This document shows, one piece after another, positions 1 to 9,657 of a stretch of DNA of 26,269 nucleotides. Origin of the DNA: Elysia marginata (lineage: Eukaryota; Mollusca; Gastropoda; Plakobranchidae); assembly GCA_019649035.1 (NCBI GenBank), contig BMAT01006800.1, forward strand, positions 24,111 through 50,379, written 5' to 3'. The notes beneath the pieces are model-generated. The model made no database searches and was not told the DNA's origin. It saw nothing but the letters and a program-made list of their open reading frames with translations. Position numbers and translations under genes: made by a program. Each line of letters opens with the position of its first letter. Within the stretch, counting starts at the first letter, position 1.

Positions 1-18
1 TCTCTCTCTCTCTCTCTC
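1..18. repeat. (TC)n microsatellite at window edge
   Basis: Nine TC dinucleotides start the window, so the full length of the tract is not visible. Confidence 0.9.
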
Positions 19-595
19 CATTTGCTTTTCTTTTTAATTCCATTTACTATATTAAATGTCCATCCTGTCCGCACCTCTTCCTTTACCGTTCTATGACACT
101 TTCCTTTCAAGCTTAGTTTACACTACTATTGTTAGGCCGACCTTTGGTTTGCTCTGCGCCCACTGCAGCCAATGGTAAAACATGGGGTGCAACGCTCTAG
201 CTATTTATAGGTTGAAGTCTGTGGGTACTGCTTTTTCTGGATCATAACCCTTGAGAACCCTGCATATAAATATATCTTAAAGTAATATTAGTAAAGTTTG
301 TAGAAAAACCTTATTAAGCAAACCAATGATTTCATGTATTTGTAGCCTTAAATCAAGATCTAGGCCTATTACAGTGGTGATGGCATCAATTATAATTTCA
401 ATGTCGTCTGCTGAGTAAACTAAGTTAGGTCTGTGCGGCTAAGTAATGACGAGCAATAACTGGCTCACATGTGATATGGTGTAATGTTAAAATTTCATTT
501 TATGTAGATGGACTTAAGCCTTATCAGTGGAAGTACCCCACCGTTATGCAGCTGAACTTCATATTTATGTATGAAAATGATCAATTTTATTTCAG
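1..595 (+). other. CDV3 intron (5' part outside window)
   Basis: This is AT-rich non-coding sequence ending in the acceptor at 594-595. It starts with a (TC)n run at 1-18. I see no exon with CDV3 N-terminal character here. Confidence 0.6.
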
Positions 596-675
596 GAGGA
601 TGAAGAGTGGAAAGACTTTGAGGAAGAAAAGAAAGCAGATTACACTGGTCTCCGTATACAAACTTTGCAAATTGC
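596..675 (+). CDS. CDV3: CDV3 exon (EDEEWKDFE block)
   Basis: An acceptor (TTTTATTTCAG) precedes base 596 and a donor GTAAG follows base 675. The exon encodes EDEEWKDFEEEKKADYTGLR and continues IQTLQI, ending two bases into an Ala codon. This is the most conserved part of CDV3 (vertebrate proteins carry EWKE...DYSGLRVQ). It begins in phase 0. An alternative acceptor at AG 597-598 would simply drop one Glu. Confidence 0.87.
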
Positions 676-3600
676 GTAAGAACTTTCACTCAAAATTTAT
701 ATAGTTTTAAAAATAACAAATTTTAATGGAAACTAGGATTTATACATTATCACAAAAATTTTTCTTAAAATGCTAATTTATTTATTGCTTTAAAAACTAC
801 ATTGAATCGATGAAGGTGTAAGAAAGATGCTGTTTTTATACAATCATTGTTTGTGGCTCTTATTAATGTTTATATTCATGTGACCACATTGCTCTTATGC
901 TGAATAATTAGTAGGTTTTCTGCTACATTCTAGTAACAATCCTGAAAATTGTTATCACCAGAGAGCCAAGTTTTTATCTACAATTTCTTATTTGTCTTTT
1001 ACTCATCATTTAAATCATTTTTTGTTATGATTTAGTGCCAAAGAAGAGCAGGATAAAGAGTCAGGTGACTGTGATGATGATGGAGATGATGAAGACGGTG
1101 AGAACCGCGGAAAGAAAGATGGTGCTTCAGGTCCTTGGGCAAAGAACAATACAACAGTCCCAGGTATTTGTGTGGTGATATCTGCTAACTTTTTAAAGAA
1201 ATTATCACCTGCACTTTTGGCTCATTTGCAAACTTTTGATTTTATAATACAACCATAAAATTGCAGGTTTTCTTTTTAGTTCTGAATGTGGCTATAATGA
1301 GTCCCAGAGAATAAACAATTTATAAAATCCTTGTACATCTGTACATATTACCACAGCATCAATTGTTTGTGATAGTAGCCTTAATATGCTAAAACAAAAT
1401 TTGTCAGATTGCTGAGTTAAAATTTCAGTATACAGTGGAAACCTTTATAATCCAAGTTTGACAATCCCTAATTTCTTATAATTCAAAGTTTTCTACATGC
1501 AAGGTTTCTTTTTTCTCTTCAACTTTGTTGGATTTGAACTGGTGATTCTTAGTTCATGAAGTTCAGTTCTCTTAACTCTCTTGGGTTTGTACTATATTAT
1601 TTTATTAGAACATGAGATGGCAGCATTTTTTTAATTAAGATTAGCTTGAAAGTCATGTTAATGTCATTATTTTGATACTGTAATTTATAAATAGAACATG
1701 ATAACGATTTTATCTTAGACTGACAATCACAAAGAAGGAAAAATGTTGTGGGTAGATACATTCGAATTGTATTCCTCATATCAAACATTGGACATTGTCA
1801 TATAATCATACTCAACTTTGAGCCAAACAACAAAAAGCAATATGTTTAGGATCAAAAGGAAAAAGGTAAGTAAAAGAGAAAAGAAGAGGCTATAAATAGC
1901 CAGCACACTATAATCTGATTATAGCAAAAAAAAGACCAACCTATGTGACTTTTGTTCAAATGAGAAAAATCTTCAAAATAGCAAATATATGTATAACATA
2001 ATGATAATTTGAAAAAAGAATTGAATCAAAAGCCTTTGCTATTCACACAGGAAAACAAAATTTGGCACATAATTCACAATTTGCATCTGGATAATCATGA
2101 TATTTATTCAATCAGTATACAGCACAATAGGGTATATAAAAATAATAAGTACTTTTGAGATACAATAGAGATGCAATATCAACAAAGAACATAATGAATT
2201 GAATAATATTAAAGGCTGAGTTAGGTTTACCACGAAAACTTACACTCCCAACCACACATCAGATGCAGTCCAAATCTTGTCATCAGCGCCCATTCACCTA
2301 TTTATTTGAATTTTCCTGATACTATCCGATCACTTTTCACTGTATTAATAACTATAAAGGTTTAGATGAAGCTAGCTATGGTCTACCCTGGCATGTCTTT
2401 AGATCAGAACAAATAGTTGAGGCAGCCACTGCATAATCAAAGGATTGAAAGATTTTAAATGCCCGAAATTTTTTTTAAGGATTGTAGTGACGACATGGTC
2501 AAAGATATGTTTCTCTAAGTGTTAAAAGAGTATGTTCCTTGTACTTGTAGTTTAAGACTTGAACTTCTTCAGGAAATACATTCTCTGTCTTTTTTTCTTT
2601 AAAATTTTGGCACAATTTAGGTCTCAGTTGAGTTTCTCATAAATATATGTACCCAGGTATCTAAAGTATTCAACCTGCTTCACTGGCTTGCCACTGAGAG
2701 TTAATGGAGATGGGGACTTTCAACCCTTCTAAAATCAATGACCATTTCCTTTGTTTTTGCAATATTTATTTTAACAATAGATTCGACCTGTTGTCGGTAG
2801 TCATTTTCATTACCAGATGTAATCAGTCCTGTGAGAGTAGTATCATCAGCAAATTTTACAATCTTTCAGATAACAAAAACAGGGAAATGACTCACTAAAG
2901 TTTAGCTTATTGAGTGGTAGTAGCAGTAAGAAAAAAATAGTATTTTGTAATGAAAATCTGTATCTGCCAAATCTCCAGTTTTTCATGCCTTTTATCTTGT
3001 TTTTTTTATCTGTTGTAAATGTTTAGTGTATCAAAAGAAGAATAACTAATAATGCATGAAACGCAGATTGTTTTTTTCATCATATGACATCACTGATTAA
3101 ATAGCCATTTATCAATTATGTAAGAAACAATTATAATAAGTATTTATGAGAATGGAAAGCATTTTAGTCTCTCTGCGGCAGGTAAAAAAGCTATGCAAAG
3201 AGACAAACAATCGACTGGTCCAATCTAAGTTCGACCAATTACCTGTAACATTTTTTATGTCTTTTGCCAGAACCCTCCCAGCCCATTGTACAAGCCGAGG
3301 CTGTGAAGGAATCGCCGGCAGCCGCCAAAGTTCCAGGCAAGTACGTCCCTCCAGCGCAGCGAGCAGCGGCCATGTCTTCAGCCTCTTCTCACCCGATGGC
3401 CAACTCCAGGAGGAAGAAGGAAGCACCCAACATGAACAGTGAAGTGGATTTCCCTACTCTAGGAGGGGCCCCAGCTGGCAGGGCACAAGGGTGAGAGTCG
3501 TTTTTGTTTTTTTATTACTTTAAAATGTCTGCTTGTCCATCAACACACAACACTTGAGTACATGTGGCTTGCAACTACTGCATAGTCCAAGACTTGACCA

Positions 3601-4090
3601 ATGCAATTTTCTTAGCTTCTCAGCTTGAAAACAAGATCCAAGAAGTTACAAATGTTTTGTAGAAAGCATTACAATTTTTGTAAATTTGAAATAGAGAGAA
3701 AAAGAAGAAAACACAGACAGGTGTTTTCTTTAATTAGAATTTTCAACATGTTTATCATTTGCACTTTACACAGTCATGAAACTAGCTCAAATATTGGTAG
3801 TTTAAATGTATTTGCTGGAATCAAACTATATTAAGATTACGGATTTTGATGGCTCTTTCTTTTTGTATAAATTTGTTATAATAACAATGCAAAAAACATT
3901 GAACAAAGACACAACTTCCAATGTTTCCAGACCCAACAGAATCATGCAAGACTCTCTTTTTGTTGGTTTAATTTTTGTCTTTCCGTTTTCTTTCCACCTG
4001 AAAAGCTCCTACGACTACATAGACACGACAGGAGGGAGGAAGGGGGTGAACTTGACACTGGAGAACAAGTTTGCTGCGTTGCAAGATTGA
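596..4090 (+). CDS. CDV3: CDV3 homologue, 3' part of gene (4 exons, N-terminus outside window)
   Basis: The coding segments are 596-675, 1036-1163, 3271-3490 and 4006-4090. Each is bounded by AG/GT, and the phases (0, 2, 1, 2) join without a break into 170 residues and a TGA. The product resembles CDV3, a small, largely disordered cytosolic protein of unclear function. In order it shows the CDV3-type block EDEEWKDFE...DYTGLRIQTLQ, an acidic Asp/Glu stretch, GPWAKNN, a Tyr-Pro-Pro-Arg motif (KYVPPAQR), a FPTL motif, and a C-terminal block ending LENKFAALQD that parallels the vertebrate long-isoform end. The usual N-terminal block beginning with Met and a Phe-Phe-Ala-Lys-like stretch is absent, so at least one upstream exon is missing. 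Family assignment is by remembered similarity, not by a search. Confidence 0.87.
676..1035 (+). other. CDV3 intron
   Basis: This 360-base AT-rich GT-AG intron sits between the first two visible CDV3 exons. I see no repeat or gene in it. Confidence 0.8.
1036..1163 (+). CDS. CDV3: CDV3 exon (acidic segment and GPW motif)
   Basis: The acceptor is TTTAG before base 1036 and the donor is CAG/GTATTT after 1163. The first base completes the Ala codon from the previous exon. It encodes a low-complexity Asp/Glu/Gly/Lys segment, then GASGPWAKNNTTVP, matching the SGPWNK-type motif of CDV3. It ends one base into a Glu codon that the next exon completes. Confidence 0.85.
1433..1594. mobile_element. Short pogo/Tigger-like MITE
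   Basis: The left end begins TA/CAGTGGAAACCTTTATAAT. The right end, read in reverse complement, is TAGTACAAACCCAAGAGAGT followed by TTAAG, and TA flanks both sides. The same pair of unlike ends (CAGTGGAAA.. and CAGTCAAGACCCAAGAG..) marks the larger element at 8890-9631. The middle (AATTCAAAGTTTTCT...CTTTGTTGGATTTGAACT) is also related to sequence near 23118-23215. CAGT-ended, TA-flanked elements are typical of the Tc1/mariner-pogo superfamily. It is non-coding. Confidence 0.5.
2530..2875 (-). pseudogene. LINE (non-LTR) reverse transcriptase fragment, decayed
   Basis: Read on the minus strand this segment gives KFADDTTLTGLITSGNENDY, then QQVESIV, then IAKTKEMVIDFRR, then LSGKPVKQVEYFRYLGTYIY, then RQRMYFLKKFKS. 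These are the FADD catalytic motif (the YxDD equivalent, at about 2842-2856), the SKTKEMVIDF block, the YLGT motif (about 2649-2662) and the RxxFLxK block of animal non-LTR reverse transcriptases, in the right order. The usual residues between QQVES and the KTKE block (a WC..N.L.LN stretch) appear deleted. Stops and frameshifts interrupt it, so it is dead. It lies antisense inside a CDV3 intron. The clade cannot be fixed from this fragment. Confidence 0.75.
3271..3490 (+). CDS. CDV3: CDV3 exon (Y-V-P-P-x-x-R and FPTL motifs)
   Basis: The acceptor is TTTTGCCAG before 3271 and the donor GTGAGAG follows 3490. It encodes a Pro/Ala-rich segment with PGKYVPPAQR, a basic NSRRKKEAP stretch, and SEVDFPTLGGAPAGRAQ. 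These match the order of the vertebrate CDV3 elements YRPPGAR and FPSL. It is clearly more GC-rich than the introns on either side, as expected for coding sequence. It ends two bases into a Gly codon. Confidence 0.87.
3491..4005 (+). other. CDV3 intron
   Basis: A 515-base GT-AG intron before the last coding exon. It is AT-rich and I see no repeat or gene in it. Confidence 0.8.
4006..4090 (+). CDS. CDV3: CDV3 terminal coding exon
   Basis: The pyrimidine-rich acceptor (TTTCCACCTGAAAAG) ends at 4005. The first base completes a Gly codon, then follow SYDYIDTTGGRKGVNLTLEN and KFAALQD, then TGA at 4088-4090. The ending is similar in layout to the vertebrate long isoform, which closes with a LQLDNQYAVLENQ-like block. 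The frame also runs back to 3806 without a stop, but the splice phases and loss of coding character before 4006 support this start. Confidence 0.83.
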
Positions 4091-4383
4091 GGCCAGTCTG
4101 GGTGTCTGTAGTTTGATCATCTATCGCATCGTGTGGGGTGTTGTCAGTGTCCCCCGTCTGTGCCTACAACTGATTGGGGTGGGGAGGGGGGTGGGGGGTT
4201 CCGAGACCATCATCAGTGTTTATGGAAGAATTTAAAATAGGTAGGTTCAGCAAAGCAGACACTGAACACTTATCCACTATCAGTACATATATTTTATCTT
4301 AAGTCTCACTTGTCCGTCCACAGTGGGAACATTTTTTTTTTTATTTGAAGAGTGTGGATTACAGGACAAAAGTTACAGGTGTG

Positions 4384-4389
4384 AATAAA
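4384..4389 (+). promoter_or_regulatory. Candidate proximal polyadenylation signal
   Basis: AATAAA lies about 295 bases after the CDV3 stop, with a T-rich stretch near 4438-4448 that could serve as the downstream element. Confidence 0.35.
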
Positions 4390-4863
4390 GTGTCTTACTT
4401 CATATAATATGGAGAACTTAAAATGTGAGGCAGTTGGTCTTTTTTTCTACAAAGATGTAGATTGTTATAAAAAAAAATCAGGATGAAACCAAAACCATAT
4501 TATGATTCGATAGGCTATTTTAATACATTTGAAAGGCATTAGTTTTTTGTCATCATAGATTTATGTGGCCATTAATGATTTATCTATGCTGAGTGTTTGT
4601 GAAGTCAAATTTGATATTGTTATTTATATGGCACCATGTGCTGCATTTCAAACCAGAGGGGTTCACCTTGGTCCAGAAAAAGAAATTAAGATCACATAAT
4701 ATCTTAATATCATGCTAAAAACTTATGTGATGTTTTTGTTTTTCTTTCTTTTTTCACCCAGGGGAGAGGGTTTGGGGGGGGGGGGTGTTATTTTAGAAAA
4801 TGTAAGTCTATAAATAAATACTATAGATTATAGAAAATCACCCAGAAGCTATAAACATGCATA

Positions 4864-4924
4864 CAGTGGAATCCTGATTAAGTCAACACCTCAGGATGGA
4901 AACATATAATGTATTGACTTAACG
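4864..4924. mobile_element. Fragment of the palindromic TA-flanked MITE
   Basis: After TA at 4862-4863 it begins CAGTGGAATCCTGATTAAGT and continues CAACACCTCAGGATGGAAAC, then TTGACTTAA. This is one arm of the MITE found whole at 8623-8864. The opposite arm is not recognisable. If the longer CDV3 transcript is used, this fragment lies within its 3' UTR. Confidence 0.6.
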
Positions 4925-6645
4925 CAAGAGTCAAAACTATAAAGAAATAAGAAATAGGACCACCAATTCTCCTAAAACTAAAAAGTGTGGATTTCAGTTT
5001 AATATATTTCTCAGTCACTGCTTTTAAAACTTGCAAATTTAGACCACCTTGAGTGGTAGATTGGAATTTTTTTTACTGGCTTTAAGTACCAAGTACCAAT
5101 GCCCTTTTTTTTCCCTTCTTGTTTATATTTAAAGATACAGCATTTTGTCTGTTTTGTGAAACTGGAGAAGTTTCAACCCCTGCCTGTTGTGTACATAGTG
5201 TGTAAATTCAACTTCTCAACTTCATTTTATTATTTCTGATGGGAAAAAAGAAAAGCTATAATGAAAGAAGATAAAAAAAATGTTGTCAAATAGCCTACAT
5301 GTATAAATTTTAAAACCTCTTAATATGTGCTTACGGTGTATTTTAAACCTTGCATTGTTGCTTATCTCTTGTCTTGCTTTATTTCTTCCTTGACTCGATT
5401 CCTGGGACCTGCGACTGTGATCTGGCTACCTTTGCTATGATCTTGTACATTGTTGGCCATAGTTTGGAGATGGATATATGTAGCTTTGTTCCACAACAAC
5501 GTTAAGGCAGTTATGTTTGATTTTTTGTTTTTGTCTCTCCAAATTAACTATAGGGCTACAAATTTGAACTGGTTGTCCAAAAGGCATCTCCTGGTGAAAT
5601 TTTGTTTAAGTTCTTTTAAATTCTTTCAAAATTTCAAAGTTTTATAATATGAGGTTGAAGAATTTAGTACATTAATCCACACCTCACCTTTTTTTCTCAA
5701 AATTGTGGAAATGTTTTCTGGGCGAGTACAAAACTGTGTGGAGAAAACTGACCCTGTGTTTGGCTCTATGTGTGTATATATATGCACTGCAGTAGAATCC
5801 GTTAAGTGAATGCATGTATGACTTCTTGACAAACTTTTGTTTCCCTGACAGCTTACGGTCAAAAGGTTAACAAATTAATGTTCATTTTTAGAGCTGTGTC
5901 AAACCGAAAAGGCTATGGTTGATGCATTCTAAATGCTACCAGTAATGGTACTGTTGAAGGTAGTAATTAAAGTGATAGATCTGCGTCAAAATCAGGCATT
6001 CTTTTGGTTTTTATTTTATGTTTTAATATAGTACATATACATGCTGAATTGTTTGTTTTTTTTAAATAAGCACAAAGGAAAGAATTTTTTGGAATCATAT
6101 TATAGATACAATTCCCATGTAAAAAAAAAGTATCTAGTTGTTTTTTTTTTTTTTTTTTTGGTGTGTGGGAGATGTTTTCAGATCAATCTAGATAAAGCAA
6201 ATGCTGCAACTATCAAATAGAATAAGCATGCTTCAGACAATCGTTTTTCTCTCGTTTGCTAAAGTTTTGCTCCAAAATTACTTATGTGGGCAGGTTTGTG
6301 CAAGTCTTATGCGACTAGAGACATAGAAGCAATTCAGTGTCTTAAAAAATTTCTGGCGTTGGAGTATTTGATATGTAAAGATTTGAAATGCTTTATATGA
6401 TACGGCGAGGGTAAATCAGTCACAAGTCAGATTTATTTTCATATATGGACTTGAACATTTTCTAAACTTTACTCTGTGCCCTTGAAAAGGTTAAAAATAT
6501 AGTCCACTAAAGTAGAGCACATAAGTCAACATTATTGTAAAAGGGCTCTGACTGAAAATGAGTCTGAGCGATTGTGGCCGGTTCTATCAGTATTTTTGCA
6601 CTCTATACTTTATCTAGGATGGTTTGGCGACGTTTGTTTTGTGTA

Positions 6646-6651
6646 AATAAA
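6646..6651 (+). promoter_or_regulatory. Candidate distal polyadenylation signal
   Basis: AATAAA sits within GTGTAAATAAATTTCCCTCT. Another AATAAA is at 7377-7382. Either could end a long CDV3 transcript. Confidence 0.3.
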
Positions 6652-6670
6652 TTTCCCTCTATCTGTATAC

Positions 6671-8173
6671 ATGTGCATACTGAACGATGGTGATTTAAGA
6701 AGCTGATGTACGGTTGAAGAATTGATTGTAAGTGACAGATTCATTAGCTCGCCTTGTATTTTTTGGGAGTGAGCACAGTTGAAAAATCTATGATGATCAT
6801 CATCATGCAGGTTGAGTATGCTTGATCATTATTAAATTTTTGATGTTTGGGAATGTTCCTTCATAACTTCCTTCCATATTTGCATAAATTGGAAAATGAT
6901 TGAACTATAGAGACTGGCAGAATCAATGATTGAGATTTGGTCTACATGTTAGTGTGTTTTTTTGTCTAACGAATTGTGGATTGGTGCAAGAAGTTTTTGT
7001 CCTTTGGATTAAGGATTGGTGTAAAGTTGGTTTTTGTCTTATGGATTGAGGACTGGTGTATCTGTAAGTGGTTTTTGTCGTTTTTTTTCTCCACTTAAGT
7101 TTTCTAATGTCACTATAGTTCTGCTTTCATTTCTGCTGTGGACAATCAAAGTGTATTATCTCTCATATGGTTTACACTTGGATTGTCCTGGACAGATTTC
7201 AGGTGCTGTCTTGTTTGTCCGATTAAGTAGCTATTTCACCTCCACATGTGTTTATTATTTCATAAAATCCCAGATTCAAACAGAAAAATTTAATATTATC
7301 AAGAAGATGCGAGTTTGATTGTTTTGTGTCTTTTTTTTTTTAATTTGTTATTTATACATAATAATGATTACTTTGAAATAAAAAGTAGGCCTATGCATCA
7401 TCAAGTATGTATATGAAGTAAATATAAGGTGTTTAGTTTGTTGTTTTTTTATATTTGGTTGACAATGTATTTGATAGGAATAATGAAACTCGTGCCAGTG
7501 TTATGGTGTCTCCCAGTATAATAAAAAATTCAGGGCAACACAACTAGTTCTCACAGTAGACATCACACACACAAGATTTTATTCTTATTGTTTCTAGCAG
7601 ACACGAAAACAAATTATTGCCAACCACCATTCTTACTTTTAAAAAGTAATTTGACACCCAGGTAGCAAAGAAATCAAAATAAGCCTTTAGACTTAGTTTT
7701 AGTCATTTATTATTAATGTGTGATCACTTTATTTTGTCTTTCGCCAATTATGTTTTTCTTTTGTTTGTGTGTGGCAGATGTTTGAATAAATGGAATATGC
7801 ACAAAACAAGCTGTATTTTCTATTGTTTACATTTTATAATCAGAAATTTTTTTAGTGTTATGTTATTGCTAGTGTACATCATATTTATTATTACTCCATA
7901 CCCACTGTTCTCATTCCAGTAACTTTATTTTTCCTATACATTTAAACATTTGAAGGGCAAAATGACTAGAACTCGGGTTGTGGTTTTCAAATAAATATTC
8001 TTCATTAATACATCTCATATGGAACCTTATCGATAAAAAAGTTTAGACAAAAGAAGTTTTTCAACCCTTACAGAAGTCAGAATATCATTATCAAGTGTTG
8101 CTATCTAGTTGCTGGGTTAGACTTAGAGGCAACTCTTGTTGTAAGAGGTCTTTAACTCAATACTGCCCAAAGC
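6671..8173. other. Spacer or distal 3' UTR, no gene seen
   Basis: AT-rich sequence with T-rich runs. The short open frames here have no recognisable protein character. An AATAAA at 7377-7382 could extend CDV3 transcripts. No repeat family was recognised. Confidence 0.4.
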
Positions 8174-8446
8174 ATATGTCTCGCATCCACGGTGAATGAG
8201 TCGAAAGTCAGACACACCCCCCTCCCCCTTTTTTTTTTGAGAGTACTCCATTTAAAGGTTCATTTTCTCTTCTTTTTCAGTACATTTTTAAACAACAAAA
8301 ATGTTGATATCTTCACTCAAAATATTGATAACTTTATGAATTTTTTTTATGCCTGGGAACTTATAAAAATGTTTGGTTTAAAACAGCATCTCTATTAAGG
8401 TGAAATTTACGACGTCTGACTCATTCGCCCTGGAAGTGAGACATAT
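8174..8446. mobile_element. Inverted-repeat MITE-like element
   Basis: The left end reads ATATGTCTCGCATCCACGG followed by TGAATGAGTC. The reverse complement of the right end reads ATATGTCTCACTTCCAGGGC followed by GAATGAGTC. The termini thus form an imperfect inverted repeat of about 29 bases around a 270-base AT-rich non-coding body. No certain target duplication is visible; ATAT on both sides may be part of the ends. The superfamily is unknown. Confidence 0.55.
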
Positions 8447-8622
8447 TTGTTTATAGATAAGATATGCATAGTACAGTTAACTGCATACAATGATACGGGC
8501 AATGATTTGCATTATTCGTGTTGAAAATTTTGGATAATTTGTCAAGTTTTTGTTCTGAAATATATGTCGAGAATGCTACGCTGGGCATTAAGGTTAGTGT
8601 CCTAAATGTAGCAACTAACATA

Positions 8623-8864
8623 CAGTGGAATCTTGATAAAGTCAACACCTCGGGGCCGAAAAAATGTGTTGACTTTTTAAACAAGAATACAAATTAACAC
8701 AAAATTGGACTGATATCCACTTAAAGCAAACACCTTTAAGGGAAACTTTTGCTTAAAGTCAATCTGTCTTGCAGTCCCATTTTGTATTTCTTTATATTTT
8801 TGTAATGGTTAAAGTCAACACATTTTTTCGGTCCCAAGGTGTTGACTTCATCAAGATTCCACTG
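8623..8864. mobile_element. Palindromic TA-flanked MITE (pogo/mariner-like)
   Basis: A 242-base element. Its arms (about 8623-8676 and 8811-8864) are nearly perfect inverted repeats of about 54 bases. Both start CAGTGGAATCTTGATRAAGT and run through CAACACCT to ATGTGTTGACTTT, with about four mismatches. TA dinucleotides flank both ends (8621-8622 and 8865-8866), as expected for Tc1/mariner-type insertion. The centre is short and non-coding, so it was mobilised in trans by a transposase not in this window. A partial copy lies at 4864-4924. Confidence 0.8.
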
Positions 8865-8889
8865 TATAAGACTATAACTATTGAAGATA

Positions 8890-9631
8890 CAGTCAAGACC
8901 CAAGAGTTGAATCTTGTGGGAATGAATAAAAACTTCGATTTAAGAGGATTCCAATGATACTTAATAGACCAGGTTTATTTTCCAAGCCACTTCTCAGTTC
9001 TAGAGCACCAACCTCTCTCACCCCACCCTTGTGTGAATCCAGAAACAAACTTATTCTATGGGTATATACATTACAAACACCTTTGTGTAGTGTGTACCAG
9101 GGATGCAAGTTTTCCGATTTTTGCAGGAATTCCGATTTTTTTAAGCAATTTTCTTTAACTGAACAAACAGGCAAACTTGAAAAAGTTATGACCTAAATGT
9201 TAAAGAAAACGTCCTAAGTTAAGAAAATCAAACACTTCTTTTTTGTTGTATAGCTGTGTAGGCACTAGTACAGAGTTGTATCTATTTCTGTAAATTTGTC
9301 CATCAAAAGCTCTTTATAAGGGCACCTACAGAGTGTAAAATTTTCCTGTTTTTTGAGCATGGGCCGCTTGCATCCCTGGTGTACCTTCTTGGATGGTAAA
9401 TATGTGCTGTAAGTGTATATTGTAAAAGATGGAAATGACATGTTATAAAAAAGTAAAACTGCTAGAGATTAGAAGGAAAACTTTCTGTAAGCCTCAATAT
9501 AAATTTGGAATTAGGAAAATCGAAGTTTGAACTTTATGGACTTCAAGTTATGAGTTCAAAGCCAAAAAGAAAAATGAAACCTCATTAATAAAATTCGGGG
9601 TATCAGGCTTAGCTTTTGGAGTTTTCCACTG
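8890..9631. mobile_element. Pogo-like element interrupted by a second transposon
   Basis: The left end is TA/CAGTCAAGACCCAAGAG (TA at 8888-8889). The right end, reverse complemented, is CAGTGGAAAACTCCAAAAG with TA at 9632-9633. These unlike ends match the two ends of the 162-base element at 1433-1594, which supports a single family. ACTTCGATTT occurs in both halves. The hAT-like MITE at 9098-9378 lies inside. The two ends are only weakly alike, so the full extent is an inference. Confidence 0.4.
9098..9378. mobile_element. hAT-like MITE with 6-bp target duplication
   Basis: The termini CAGGGATGCAAG and CTTGCATCCCTG are perfect 12-base inverted repeats, and an exact GTGTAC flanks both sides (9092-9097 and 9379-9384). 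CAGGG-type ends are common in hAT elements, although those normally make 8-bp duplications. The outer bases (GTGTGTAC against GTGTACCT) match only over six. The 281-base body is AT-rich and non-coding. Confidence 0.75.
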
Positions 9632-9657
9632 TAAATTCATGTCTTTTTTATATGATA

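Larger units (their letters stand above)
1164..3270 (+). other. CDV3 intron with transposon remnants
   Basis: A 2.1-kb GT-AG intron. It holds a short TA-flanked MITE (about 1433-1594) and a minus-strand LINE reverse-transcriptase remnant (about 2530-2875), with possible decayed LINE sequence on to about 2200. The rest is AT-rich sequence with no recognised content. Confidence 0.8.
4091..6670 (+). other. Putative CDV3 3' untranslated region
   Basis: This follows the CDV3 stop codon and has no coding content. Candidate AATAAA signals are at 4384-4389 and 6646-6651, so the mRNA could be short or about 2.6 kb longer. It includes G-rich runs (4180-4198, 4773-4787), a long T tract at about 6141-6159 and a MITE fragment at 4864-4924. 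The end point is a guess made from sequence alone. Confidence 0.4.

Noticed and set aside
3112..3426. 104-residue minus-strand open frame
   Set aside because: It is the antisense shadow of the CDV3 exon 3271-3490, with no family resemblance.
3146..3442. 98-residue plus-strand open frame
   Set aside because: It overlaps the CDV3 exon in the wrong frame; splice phases and motifs fix the other frame.
7034..7318. 94-residue hydrophobic frame
   Set aside because: The hydrophobicity follows from T-rich DNA; no start context, splice support or family likeness.
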